Shown here: in pieces, positions 28,752 to 37,020 of the stretch | Numbering within the stretch: the first letter of the stretch is position 1 | Layout of the letters: each line of letters starts with the position of its first letter | DNA from: Pseudooceanicola algae | Lineage (GTDB): Bacteria; Pseudomonadota; Alphaproteobacteria; Rhodobacterales; Rhodobacteraceae | Length of the DNA stretch: 64,000 nucleotides | Direction of reading: 5' to 3' | Assembly (NCBI RefSeq): GCF_003590145.2 | Contig: NZ_CP060436.1 | Location: forward strand, 3,668,047-3,732,046 | The notes under the pieces: generated by a model | What the model saw: only the letters and a program-made list of their open reading frames with translations | What the model was told of the DNA's origin: nothing | The model's database searches: none | Program-made: the position numbers and the translations under genes

Positions 28752-29563
28752 TCCGCCTAGCCACGTTGGAAGAGATCGAGCAACTTGCCACCTGGGCCGC
28801 GGCCGAGGGCTGGAACCCCGGTCTCGAGGATGCTGCCGCCTTTCAGGCTGCCGATCCGGAGGGGTTCTTCGTTTCCGTGCAGGGCGGGCAGGTGGTGGCC
28901 GGGATCTCTGTCGTCAATCACGACGAGACGCTGGCCTTCCTGGGCTTCTACCTGTGCCACCCGGATTGGCGCGGGCAGGGGCTGGGTTATGCGCTGTGGA
29001 AACATGCGCTGCAACATGCGGCGGGGCGGACGGTGGGGCTGGACGGGGTGGCCGACCAACAGGCCAATTACACGCGCTCGGGCTTCTTTCTGGCCGGGGC
29101 CAGCCAGCGGTTCCAGGGGCATATGGACGGTGCCGCCGATCCCGCCATTCGTCTTGCGACCGAAGGCGACGTGCCGGCGCTCATCGACCTTGACGCCCAT
29201 GTCGGCGGCGCCCGGCGGCAGGCCTTTCTGACGGCCTGGCTGGCGCAGCAGCAAAGCCGCCGCACGCTGGTGCGCGATGATCTTGCCGGTTTCGTCACGA
29301 TCCGGCGCTGTCGCGAGGGGGCGAAACTGGGTCCGGTCATCGCCCCGGATGCCGAGGCGGCGATGGCGCTGATCCGGGCGGCCCTGGCCGAAATGCCCGC
29401 CGATCCGGTGATCCTGGACCTTCCTGTTGCCAACAAGGCGCTGCGGGCGCTGCTTGAGGAACTGGGCTTTGCCCTCACCTTTGAAACCGCGCGGATGTAT
29501 CGCGGATTCGCGCCCGCGGTGGGGCGGGAATTGCAGGTCATCGCCTCGATGGAGCTGGGTTAG
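28748..29563 (+). CDS. GNAT family N-acetyltransferase (YitH-like two-domain)
   Basis: A 271-residue acetyltransferase. The N-terminal GNAT domain shows the acetyl-CoA loop in HPDWRGQGLGYALWKHAL (Q/R-x-x-G-x-G/A). The C-terminal half, including VIAPDAEAAMALIRAAL, resembles the second domain of YitH/YobR-type GNATs. The acceptor is unknown. The gene overlaps the convergent protease gene by 4 bases at its 3-prime end and a possible leader peptide at its 5-prime end. Confidence 0.85.
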   Translation: MIRLATLEEIEQLATWAAAEGWNPGLEDAAAFQAADPEGFFVSVQGGQVVAGISVVNHDETLAFLGFYLCHPDWRGQGLGYALWKHALQHAAGRTVGLDGVADQQANYTRSGFFLAGASQRFQGHMDGAADPAIRLATEGDVPALIDLDAHVGGARRQAFLTAWLAQQQSRRTLVRDDLAGFVTIRRCREGAKLGPVIAPDAEAAMALIRAALAEMPADPVILDLPVANKALRALLEELGFALTFETARMYRGFAPAVGRELQVIASMELG

Positions 29564-30435
29564 GCAGCAGCGACATGTGCGCGGCCCGGATCGCCCGGCA
29601 GGCGGTCGGTCCCGGCGTGGCGCATCATCCAGAGCGCGTAGAGCGCATTGGGCAGGATCAGCAACACCGGGGCCAGCAGCAGAAGCGGGTTGATATCGGC
29701 CACGGCGGTGGGGCTTTCCTGTTCCGGCGCGCTGACGGTCAGCAGGATCAGCGAAAAATCCCAGGCTGCATGAAAAAGGATGCAGGGCCAGAGCGACCCG
29801 GTGCGCAGTAGCAGCGCCATGAAGACCAGGGCGCTGCAGGTCGCCGCCAGCGCCTGTGCCCCGGCCACGGCCAGTGACCCGGTGATCGCGATGTTTGAGA
29901 CATGGGCCAGCCCGAAGATCACGCTGCTGAGCCAGATCGCGGGCCAGATCCGCATCCGGCTGCGCAGGGCGGGAAACAGCACGCCGCGAAACATCAGCTC
30001 CTCCGACAGGCCGACGAAGAAGGTGTTGAGCGCGATCATCCCGATTGCGCGCGGCGCGGGCAGGTCCATGACAAGGGTCGGCGTCAGGAACAGCAGCAGG
30101 TAAAGCGCAGGCACCCAGAACAGCCGCAATTGCCCCCAGAGCGGCGCGCGCAGGGCCACGCCATGGCCGCGTCGCCGCAGGACCAGCAACAGGATCAGCA
30201 TCCCGGCCCCGGCAATGACGATACCCCAGAGCGGGCCCCGGACCATCAGGTCTTCGGGCGGGGCGTCGGGGGCGAGGACCAGCGAATTGATCCCCAGTGT
30301 CACCAGCGCCCAAAGCACCAGCAGACCGAAGGCCAGCTTGACGCGGTGACGCGCGATGCGACCCCGTGCGGACGGGTCTTGCGCGGCCGGATCTCCTGCG
30401 GTCCGGGGGGGCGTCGGGTCGGGCGACAACGGCAT
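29560..30435 (-). CDS. CPBP family intramembrane glutamic endopeptidase
   Basis: A 291-residue membrane protein with about seven hydrophobic helices and the CPBP/Abi motifs: EELMFRG (EExxxR), FGLAHVSN (FxxxH) and HAAWD (HxxxD). The N-terminal 35 residues are hydrophilic and cytosolic. The family includes prenyl-protein-type proteases and bacteriocin-immunity-like proteins, and the substrate is unknown. Start 30435 has AAGGA 7 bases upstream; an ATG 18 codons earlier is possible. It is convergent with the GNAT gene, with a 4-base overlap. Confidence 0.87.
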   Translation of the reverse strand: MPLSPDPTPPRTAGDPAAQDPSARGRIARHRVKLAFGLLVLWALVTLGINSLVLAPDAPPEDLMVRGPLWGIVIAGAGMLILLLVLRRRGHGVALRAPLWGQLRLFWVPALYLLLFLTPTLVMDLPAPRAIGMIALNTFFVGLSEELMFRGVLFPALRSRMRIWPAIWLSSVIFGLAHVSNIAITGSLAVAGAQALAATCSALVFMALLLRTGSLWPCILFHAAWDFSLILLTVSAPEQESPTAVADINPLLLLAPVLLILPNALYALWMMRHAGTDRLPGDPGRAHVAAA

Positions 30436-30573
30436 GGGGTATCCTTGAATCAGATACTTAGAAGTGGGGCGCCGGTCGCATGGCGACAAGGGCCGCCGCA
30501 GCCCTTGCGCGTTTATTCGCGCCCGTGTTGCGCCGCCGGCCCCTATTCATGGCGAAAGGGGCCGGGGAGGAGC

Positions 30574-30960
30574 CTAACGGGGCAGGTGCGCGACCGCGTC
30601 GATTTCAATCTTCAGGGCCGGATCGATGAAGCCGCTGACCGCGACCATGGTCGCCGCCGGAAGCGGGCCGGTAAAGACTTCTCGCCGGGCCTGGGCGACG
30701 GCGGCGCGGTCGGCCATATCGGTCACATAGATCGTGATCCGGGTGATCCGGTCCCGCCCGGCACCTGCGGCCTCGGCCAGGGCGACCACGCGGGACAGTG
30801 CTTCGCGGGCCTGGTCCAGCATGGCGTCGGGCACCGGGCCCGCGCCACCGGCATGCATGCCGGAGATATAGACGATCCCGTCCATCTCGACCGCGTTGGA
30901 AAACAGCCCCGGCACCGGATCTGGCACGCCCGGCGCGGTGATCGCGCGCGGGCCGGTCAT
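30574..30960 (-). CDS. RidA family (YjgF/YER057c/UK114) protein
   Basis: A 128-residue protein of the RidA family. ITRITIYVTDMADRAAVAQARREVF and the strand IEIDAVAHLPR (the R-x-x-V/I-E-I-D-A-like end of the family) are recognisable. Archetypal RidA deaminates reactive enamine/imine products of PLP enzymes; many subgroup members lack the active-site arginine, and here the usual R-V-E-I is replaced by K-I-E-I, so that activity is uncertain. Its start overlaps the stop of the upstream 112-residue gene as ATGA, so the two are co-translated. Confidence 0.85.
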   Translation of the reverse strand: MTGPRAITAPGVPDPVPGLFSNAVEMDGIVYISGMHAGGAGPVPDAMLDQAREALSRVVALAEAAGAGRDRITRITIYVTDMADRAAVAQARREVFTGPLPAATMVAVSGFIDPALKIEIDAVAHLPR

Positions 30961-31295
30961 TCCTGCGCCGTTGCTGTTGCGGCCTTGGCGGCCTCGGCTT
31001 CGCGGGTCAGGCGTTCGCGCACGGGCACGAAATCATATGTCGGGAAGAATTCGGTCGAAAAGACGCCCCAGGCGCGGCGCTCCAGTTCGACATTCACTTT
31101 CGGCAGGATCTCGGGGGCCATGCGCAGGGTCACGACCTGGCCAATTCCCATGACGACATTCCAGCTGAGAATTTCAGCACCCTCGGGTGGAAACCCCCGC
31201 CACCAATCCTGTTCGGCAAGGTGGCTTTGAATTTGTTCGAGATTTTTCGACTGATCGTGCTTCAGGAACACGGTGAGCATCACGGTTTCCGACAT
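30957..31295 (-). CDS. Conserved hypothetical protein, RidA-coupled
   Basis: A 112-residue protein I cannot assign to a named family with confidence. It begins MSETVMLTVFLKHDQSKNLE and contains aromatic-rich segments (EQDWWRGFPPEG, WGVFSTEFFPTYDF) with no signal peptide or membrane helix. The sequence looks like a small alpha/beta-barrel-type protein of the kind found beside oxygenase clusters, but this is a guess. AGGAA precedes the start. It overlaps the RidA gene by ATGA and is divergent from the large catabolic cluster, so it may belong to the same regulon. Confidence 0.75.
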   Translation of the reverse strand: MSETVMLTVFLKHDQSKNLEQIQSHLAEQDWWRGFPPEGAEILSWNVVMGIGQVVTLRMAPEILPKVNVELERRAWGVFSTEFFPTYDFVPVRERLTREAEAAKAATATAQE

Positions 31296-31333
31296 GGGTT
31301 TCCTGCTTTCTGCGACATTTGGATGAAAAAGGC

Positions 31334-31362
31334 TTGCATAGCGTAACCTGAATCGGGTTTAT
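31334..31362 (+). promoter_or_regulatory. Candidate promoter of the catabolic cluster
   Basis: TTGCAT and GTTTAT are separated by 17 bases, 43 bases upstream of the first cluster gene. An AACC-N7-GGTT inverted repeat (31345-31359) overlaps it and could bind the IclR regulator encoded at the end of the cluster. Both calls are weak, pattern-based guesses. Confidence 0.25.
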
Positions 31363-31404
31363 TTCAAATAGGAACACAGTGATCTTTATTGAACAGGTGG
31401 TGAC

Positions 31405-31665
31405 ATGCAAGACCCGGCACTGCGGACCCAATCGAAGGGCCGCGCCTTGACCGAGGCGGAACTTTCGCTGGCCGAGACCCTGGAGCGGATCTACGAGACC
31501 GGCTGCCATGACTTTGCACAGGTGGTTGTCGAGCTGAATACGCGCGGTGCGGCCCTGCCGTCGGGGGCTGCCGGCCCCTGGACGCTGGAAAGCTTCGAGG
31601 CGGAACTGAAGGCGATCAATGCCTCGCATGATGCCGCCCATGCCAGCGACGGGATCGGCGCCTGA
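31405..31665 (+). CDS. Recombinase-like helix-turn-helix small protein
   Basis: An 86-residue protein whose C-terminal half (LNTRGAALPSGAAGPWTLESF) resembles the helix-turn-helix tail of serine recombinases (L-N-x-x-G-x-x-P-x-G-x-x-W). It has no catalytic recombinase domain. Small stand-alone proteins of this kind recur beside Rieske oxygenase genes in Proteobacteria, so it is probably an accessory or regulatory protein of the pathway, not a mobile-element enzyme. It is the first gene of the cluster, 93 bases before the oxygenase. Function is unknown. Confidence 0.75.
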   Translation: MQDPALRTQSKGRALTEAELSLAETLERIYETGCHDFAQVVVELNTRGAALPSGAAGPWTLESFEAELKAINASHDAAHASDGIGA

Positions 31666-31758
31666 TCCCGCCATCACCAAGACCCGCCATCAGTTAAGGG
31701 CGCCGCGTCGGGACGATATCCCGAAAGGACGGCGCCGGACAGACAGGGAGAGACGAGA

Positions 31759-32811
31759 ATGGACAAGGCAAGCGGGACGCGGGATCGCGTCGATGACTAT
31801 ATCAACAAGGGCCTGCGCGGCTTTTGGGTGCCCGTGGCGGTTTCCGTCCAGGTGCAGACCGGCAAGCCCTTCGCGACGCGGATCGCGGGCGAGAACCTGG
31901 TCATGTGGCGCGACGGCGCCGGCAAGGTCCGCTGCGTCGAGGATTTCTGCCCCCACCGCGGTGCCAAGCTGAGCCTTGGTGAAGTGCAGGACGGCAATAT
32001 CGCCTGCCGCTATCACGGCGTTTCCGTGGACGGCACCGGCACCGTGGCCCGCGTGCCCGCCATGCCGAATTGCGCGCTGGAAGGCCGCAAGGCCCTGACC
32101 GCCTATTCCTGCGAGGAAGCGGGCAACGCGATCTTCATCTATCTTCCTTCCGCCGACCGTCCCGAAGCCCCGGCCTTCGAGCCGCCCGAGGAATTCACCA
32201 ATGGCGAATGGGAAGTCTTCCCCTGCATGACCCGCTGGGATTGCTCCTATCGTCTCAGCCTCGACAATGCCGCCGACCCGATGCACGCGATCTACCTGCA
32301 TTCCGACAGCTTTACCCTGTCCTACGGCGCCAAGCAGGACACCATGAACCTGGAGCGGACCGAAGACGGGTTCCGGATCGAGCGCATGGGCCAGAAGGGT
32401 GTGAATCTGGACGAGACAGAAGTGGTGATGGACGAGGGCATGATGTATTTCCGCCTCGATATTCCCTATCCCGACGGCGCCGGCCCGGGTGGACCCTTCC
32501 GCATCATCGGCTTTGCCACGGCGATCGACGACGACACCCACCACAGCTTCTTCTGGCGTTGCCGCAAGGTGACCGGCCTTGCCGCTGAAAGCTGGCGCTT
32601 CCTTTACCGTGCCTTCCTCGAGGACCGGCACTGGTTCGTGCTGGAGCAGGATCGCAACATGCTGGAATCGATCCCCTCGGACGCGCGCCGCCGCGAGATG
32701 CTGTACCAGCACGACATCGGCGTTTCGCGTCTGCGCCAGCTGATGGTCCGCCGTGCCAAGGAGCACTTCAAGGCGCTCGACGCCGCCGAGGCGGACAAGA
32801 AGAGCGCCTGA
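31759..32811 (+). CDS. Rieske [2Fe-2S] aromatic ring-hydroxylating/demethylating oxygenase
   Basis: A 350-residue terminal oxygenase, VanA/phthalate-4,5-dioxygenase type. The Rieske ligands are C-P-H in DFCPHRGAKLSLG and C-R-Y-H in IACRYHGVS. The mononuclear iron site is in DNAADPMHAIYLH (D plus two H). At 350 residues it matches the single-subunit, homotrimeric class that uses a separate reductase. The only electron-transfer genes in the operon are the FprA-type reductase and flavodoxin at the far end. It overlaps the pentapeptide gene by one base (TGATG). Substrate is unknown; an aryl acid or aryl ether fits the class. Confidence 0.92.
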   Translation: MDKASGTRDRVDDYINKGLRGFWVPVAVSVQVQTGKPFATRIAGENLVMWRDGAGKVRCVEDFCPHRGAKLSLGEVQDGNIACRYHGVSVDGTGTVARVPAMPNCALEGRKALTAYSCEEAGNAIFIYLPSADRPEAPAFEPPEEFTNGEWEVFPCMTRWDCSYRLSLDNAADPMHAIYLHSDSFTLSYGAKQDTMNLERTEDGFRIERMGQKGVNLDETEVVMDEGMMYFRLDIPYPDGAGPGGPFRIIGFATAIDDDTHHSFFWRCRKVTGLAAESWRFLYRAFLEDRHWFVLEQDRNMLESIPSDARRREMLYQHDIGVSRLRQLMVRRAKEHFKALDAAEADKKSA

Positions 32812-33452
32812 TGCCCCGCGCCGATCTTACCGATCTGACCCCGCACGCGCTGATCGACGCGCTTTGCCAGCCTTTCGAGGCCGGCCAGGCGCTGGATCTG
32901 ACCGGGCGGCGGATCACCGGTCCGGTGGATCTGTCGGGTCTGGCGCTGTGTGGTTTCGACCTGTCCGGCTCGGTCTTCGAGGGCCGGGTGACGATGGAAA
33001 AGACCACCTGCTGGGGCCTGACCTGGTTCCGGGATTGCCACTTTGCCGCGCCCTTCGCGGCGGCGGGGGCGCTGTTCCTGCATGACCTGCGGGTCGATGA
33101 CGCCCATTTCGCCGCCGAGGTCACCCTGACCCGGACAGAGGCGCGCGGCACCATGGTTCTGGACCGGGCGCATTTTGACGGGCCGGCCTGGCTTGACCGG
33201 ATGCAGGTTCTGTCCAGCCTGTCGATGGCGCGGGCGCGGTTCGACGGCCCGGTCTCGCTTGAGGAAACCGAAGCCTATGGCGGCTTCTGGGCCGACCGCA
33301 CGACCTTTGGCGGCCGCCTGCAGGCCACCGGGCTGGAGGTTCACGGACGCACCTGGATCCGGGGCGCGACGCTTGCGCCGGCGGGTCCCGCCGCGCCGCC
33401 GCAACAATCGCTGGCGCGGCAGATCCGCAGCTTCGGCTATATCTGGTCCTGA
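32811..33452 (+). CDS. Pentapeptide-repeat-like protein
   Basis: A 213-residue protein with a run of degenerate five-residue repeats forming a probable right-handed beta helix. Examples are GPVDLSGLALCGFDLSGSVF near residue 37 and later AHFDGPAWLD, ARFDGPVSLE and TTFGGRLQAT. No catalytic motif or signal peptide is visible. The one-base overlap with the Rieske oxygenase gene implies coupled, stoichiometric expression, so it may scaffold or protect the oxygenase. This pairing has no explanation that I know of. The family call is moderate because the repeats are divergent. Confidence 0.7.
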   Translation: MPRADLTDLTPHALIDALCQPFEAGQALDLTGRRITGPVDLSGLALCGFDLSGSVFEGRVTMEKTTCWGLTWFRDCHFAAPFAAAGALFLHDLRVDDAHFAAEVTLTRTEARGTMVLDRAHFDGPAWLDRMQVLSSLSMARARFDGPVSLEETEAYGGFWADRTTFGGRLQATGLEVHGRTWIRGATLAPAGPAAPPQQSLARQIRSFGYIWS

Positions 33453-33483
33453 CGGGCCGCACATAAAAACAACAGGGAAGCCC

Positions 33484-34266
33484 ATGACATCCAGCCTCGA
33501 TCTTCAGAACATCACCAAGGTGTTCACCGATGCCAAGACCGGCCATTCGGTCACGGCGGTTCAGGACATGTCCTTCTCGGTCGCGCCGGGTGAACTGGTG
33601 GCGGTGGTCGGGCCTTCGGGCTGCGGCAAGTCGACGATCCTCAACATGGTGTCGGGCCTTTACGGACCGACTGAAGGCCGGGTCCTGCTGGATGGCGTTC
33701 CAGTCACCGCGACCCGCCCCGAGGTGGGTTTCATGCTGCAGAAGGACCTGCTGCTGCCCTGGCGCAACATCGTCCAGAACGTGGAATTCGGGCTGGAGGA
33801 AAAGAAGATGTCGCGGGCCGAACGCCGCGCCCGCGCCATGGCGGAACTTGAGCGCATGAAGCTGGCGGAATTCGCCGACAAGTACCCCCATCACCTTTCC
33901 GGGGGCATGCGCCAGCGCGCCGCCCTGGCACGCACCCTGGCCATCGAACCCGAGATCGTCCTGCTCGACGAACCCTTCTCGGCGCTGGACGCCCAGACCA
34001 AGCTGGTGCTGCAACGCCATTTCGCCCGCACCATTGCCGAGACCGGTGTGACCTGCGTGCTGATTACCCACGACCTGAACGAGGCCGTCATCCTGGCCGA
34101 TCGGGTCGTCGTCCTGTCTGGCCGTCCCGGCCGGGTGATCGACGAATTCGCCATCGAGCTGCCGCATCGCACCGACCCCCTCAAGCGCAGCCTGGAACCT
34201 CAGGCGGGGGTCTATGTGAAACGGCTGTTCGATGCGCTTCACCTGGAAGACCAGGACGCAGCATAA
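33484..34266 (+). CDS. ABC transporter ATP-binding protein (NitT/TauT/SsuB type)
   Basis: A 260-residue ATPase with Walker A GPSGCGKST, Q-loop MLQKDLLLPWRN, signature LSGGMRQR, Walker B IVLLDEPFSALD and switch histidine ITHD. The W-R-N after the Q-loop is typical of nitrate/sulfonate/taurine-type importers. The start at 33484 has AGGGA upstream. With the binding protein and permease that follow, it forms a complete importer embedded between the oxygenase and ring-cleavage genes, so it likely imports the pathway substrate. Confidence 0.93.
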   Translation: MTSSLDLQNITKVFTDAKTGHSVTAVQDMSFSVAPGELVAVVGPSGCGKSTILNMVSGLYGPTEGRVLLDGVPVTATRPEVGFMLQKDLLLPWRNIVQNVEFGLEEKKMSRAERRARAMAELERMKLAEFADKYPHHLSGGMRQRAALARTLAIEPEIVLLDEPFSALDAQTKLVLQRHFARTIAETGVTCVLITHDLNEAVILADRVVVLSGRPGRVIDEFAIELPHRTDPLKRSLEPQAGVYVKRLFDALHLEDQDAA

Positions 34267-34290
34267 AACCAACTGGGAGTTACCAAGAAC

Positions 34291-35277
34291 ATGAAAAAGT
34301 TCATTCGCAATATCGCCGCAGCGGCCCTGACCGCCGTTGCGACCCTGCCTGCCGCGCAGGCGCAGGACCTGGAAAAGATCACCTATCTCTTCCCGGCCCC
34401 CGATTTCCTGCCCGCTTTCGCACCCTTCCAGGTCGCGCGCGCCAAGGGCTATTACGAAGAGGCCGGTCTGGACGTGACCTGGCAGATCGGCAAGGGCGGC
34501 GCCGACGTGGCCAAGCAGGTTGCCGTGGGCAACGTGGAATTGGGCGGCGGCATCGGTGACACGCCGATCATCGTGCGCCAGAACGGTCTGCCGGTCAAAG
34601 GCGTTGCCCTGCTGGGTGGCCGTCCGCTGACCCAGGTCCTGATCCGCGCCGAATCCGGCATCGAGGACGTGGCCGGTCTGGTCGGTGAGCCCGTCGGTGT
34701 CATCGCCTACCAGGACACGACCTATTACAATCTGCTGGCCGCGCTGGCCGCCTCCGGTGTCGATGCCAATGATGTCGACATTCAGGCCATCGGTGCCGGC
34801 GGCATGGTGCAGCTGATGATCTCGGGCGATGTGACCGCGATTTCCGGCACACCGGACTGGGCGGTTGCCATCGAACATGCGGGCGTCGACCTGAACATCA
34901 TCGAGATGGACACGATGCTGCCCGCCATGGCCCAGGCCATCCTGGCCTCGGAAGACACCATCGCCGAAAAGCCCGAACTGGTCGACGCCTTCGTCGATGC
35001 GACCCTGAAGGGTCTGAACGACGTGATCGCCGATCCCGAAGGCTCTGCCGCTGCCGTCGCCGGCTTCGTGCCGCAGATGGAAGGCCAGGAAGCCATGCTG
35101 GTCGAGGTCATGGAACGCTACGCGACGCTCGTCTACGCCATGCCCGAGGGTCAGACCCTTGGCACCTTCGACGCCGAGCGCATGTCCACGGTCGCCAACT
35201 TCTACCTGGACGCCGGCATCGTGACCGAGGTCTCGGACACGCCCGAAGACTATTTCACCAACGCCTTCGCCGAGTGA
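34291..35277 (+). CDS. ABC transporter substrate-binding protein (NitT/TauT/SsuA type)
   Basis: A 328-residue periplasmic receptor beginning with a Sec signal (MKKFIRNIAAAALTAVATLP, cleavage near AQAQD). The mature part shows the NMT1/SsuA-like features PAFAPFQVARAKGYYEEAGLDV and the glycine-rich pocket loop GGGIGDTPIIV. Receptors of this class bind sulfonates, nitrate, thiamine precursors, phthalate-like aromatic acids and others; the ligand here is presumably the cluster substrate. It is 24 bases downstream of the ATPase gene. Confidence 0.92.
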   Translation: MKKFIRNIAAAALTAVATLPAAQAQDLEKITYLFPAPDFLPAFAPFQVARAKGYYEEAGLDVTWQIGKGGADVAKQVAVGNVELGGGIGDTPIIVRQNGLPVKGVALLGGRPLTQVLIRAESGIEDVAGLVGEPVGVIAYQDTTYYNLLAALAASGVDANDVDIQAIGAGGMVQLMISGDVTAISGTPDWAVAIEHAGVDLNIIEMDTMLPAMAQAILASEDTIAEKPELVDAFVDATLKGLNDVIADPEGSAAAVAGFVPQMEGQEAMLVEVMERYATLVYAMPEGQTLGTFDAERMSTVANFYLDAGIVTEVSDTPEDYFTNAFAE

Positions 35278-35281
35278 ACCG

Positions 35282-36142
35282 ATGACGATGCAAAGCATCC
35301 AGAGCGAAAACAGGACGCCGGGGACACCCCCCGGCGCCCATCAGACAAAGGGTCCCGGCATCATGAAGTCTCTACAGGGCAAGCCTCTGGAACTGCTCGC
35401 CATCTTCGGGATGGGGGTGCTGGTTCTGCTGATCTGGGAATTCCTTCCCCCGGCGCTCGACGTGCCGCGGTACATCATTCCGACCTTCTCGGACTGCCTC
35501 GATGAACTGAGCCGCATGTTCGCGCGTCAGGACATGGCCGGGCATATCCTGTCGACCCTGACCTCGACCGTGATCGGCTTCATCCTCGGCTCGCTGCTGG
35601 GCGCAGCCAGCGGCTACCTGCTGGGCATGTCGCCGCTGATGGAAAAGGTCCTGTCGCCCTATATCCTGGGCCTGCAGATCGCACCGAAAGTGGCCTTTGC
35701 GCCGCTGTTCATCATCTGGTTCGGCTATGGCGACATTCCGAAGCTGCTGGTCACCGTGCTGATCGTCTTCTTCCCGATCCTCGTGAACGTGTTGCAAAGC
35801 ATGAAGACCGTGGATCGCGACCTGGTCAACCTGGCGCGGGTCTATTCGATGAACCGCTTCACCATCTTCCGCAAGATCGAGATGCCGTCTTCGATGCCCT
35901 CCCTCTTTGCCGGTCTGCGCATCGGGGCCACCTTCGCCGTCATCGGCGTGACCGTGGGCGAGATGGTCGGCGGCAATACCGGCCTCGGCTTCCTGATCAC
36001 CTACGGCGAGGGCCAGGCCAACACGGCCATGGTATTCAACGCGATCATCTTCCTGACGATCATCGGCATCGCGCTCTATTTCATCGTCTCGATGATCGAG
36101 AAACGCGTGCTGCACTACCTTGAACGCAACGACCACGGCTGA
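35282..36142 (+). CDS. ABC transporter permease (NitT/TauT/SsuC type)
   Basis: A 286-residue membrane protein with about six helices after a 35-residue hydrophilic leader. The EAA loop region, which docks to the ATPase, is in VNLARVYSMNRFTIFRKIEMPSS with the downstream family pattern LFAGLRIG. It follows the receptor gene by 4 bases. The ATG at 35282 has a poor ribosome-binding site; an internal ATG at 35363 (MKSLQGKPLE) would remove the unusual leader and is a reasonable alternative start. Confidence 0.9.
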   Translation: MTMQSIQSENRTPGTPPGAHQTKGPGIMKSLQGKPLELLAIFGMGVLVLLIWEFLPPALDVPRYIIPTFSDCLDELSRMFARQDMAGHILSTLTSTVIGFILGSLLGAASGYLLGMSPLMEKVLSPYILGLQIAPKVAFAPLFIIWFGYGDIPKLLVTVLIVFFPILVNVLQSMKTVDRDLVNLARVYSMNRFTIFRKIEMPSSMPSLFAGLRIGATFAVIGVTVGEMVGGNTGLGFLITYGEGQANTAMVFNAIIFLTIIGIALYFIVSMIEKRVLHYLERNDHG

Positions 36143-36150
36143 GCGGGAAA

Positions 36151-37020
36151 GTGAGCACAGTGACCCAGAGCGCGACATATGTTCCCGAAAGCGGGCCGGC
36201 CGGCGTTGAAACCGGCACGGCGGCAGGGATCACCTACCTGCGCCGCAAGGGCCCGGGGCGGGTGCTGATCTGCCTGCACGGGATCGGGTCGCGCGGGGAA
36301 AGCTTTGTGCCGATGCTGCCCGACCTGCCGGCGGACTGGGACGTCATCGCCTGGAATGCGCCGGGTTATTCGGGTTCGGCGCCTCTGGGGGCCGACTGGC
36401 CGGTCGAGGCGGACTACAGCGCGGCCTTGCTGGGTCTTCTCGATGCGCTGGAACTGGGCCGCGTGACGCTGCTGGGCCATTCGCTTGGGACCCTGATGGG
36501 CGCGCGCTTTGCCGCCGATCATGGCGACCGGGTGACGGCGCTGGTGCTGGGGGCCTCGGCCTGCGGTCACGGGCAGGCGCCGGGTGTCCTGTCGCAGGCG
36601 GCGCAGGACCGGCTCGAGGCGCTGCAGGCAGAAGGGGCCGAAGCCTTTGCCGCCAGCCGCGCCCCGCGTCTTCTGGCCGATGCGCCGGGCAATCCGGGCG
36701 CCTTGAAGCGGGTGTGCGATGCCATGGCGGCCGTGACCCAGCCCGGCTATGGCCAGGCGGTGCGGATGCTGGCCTCGGGGCAGCTGGAAGACAGCCTGTC
36801 GCAGGTCACGGCGCCCACCGGTTTCCTTTGGGGCGACGGCGATGTCGTCACCCCGCGTGCCCAGACCGACCGTGCCCGCGCCGCGCGCGGCGGCACGGCC
36901 CCGCTTGGCGTCATCGCCTGCGCGGGCCATGCGTTGCATGCCGAGGCCCCGCAGGCCCTGGCCGCGGCGCTGATTGAAATCCTGTCCGAACTGGACCAAC
37001 AGAATGCGAGTTCGTCATGA
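36151..37020 (+). CDS. Alpha/beta hydrolase (possible meta-cleavage-product or ester hydrolase)
   Basis: A 289-residue alpha/beta-hydrolase starting at GTG. Features are the oxyanion motif CLHGIGSRGESF, nucleophile serine in GHSLGTLMG, a probable acid in WGDGDVVTP, and catalytic histidine in CAGHALHAEAP. It overlaps the extradiol dioxygenase gene as ATGA. C-C bond hydrolases of meta-cleavage pathways belong to this family, so hydrolysis of the ring-fission product is plausible; a role earlier, in ester cleavage of the substrate, is equally possible. Confidence 0.87.
   Translation: MSTVTQSATYVPESGPAGVETGTAAGITYLRRKGPGRVLICLHGIGSRGESFVPMLPDLPADWDVIAWNAPGYSGSAPLGADWPVEADYSAALLGLLDALELGRVTLLGHSLGTLMGARFAADHGDRVTALVLGASACGHGQAPGVLSQAAQDRLEALQAEGAEAFAASRAPRLLADAPGNPGALKRVCDAMAAVTQPGYGQAVRMLASGQLEDSLSQVTAPTGFLWGDGDVVTPRAQTDRARAARGGTAPLGVIACAGHALHAEAPQALAAALIEILSELDQQNASSS

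Noticed and set aside
31405..31665. Recombinase fragment as a sign of a mobile element
   Set aside because: Only the helix-turn-helix-like tail is present, in a complete small gene at the head of a catabolic operon, with no flanking repeats or transposase.
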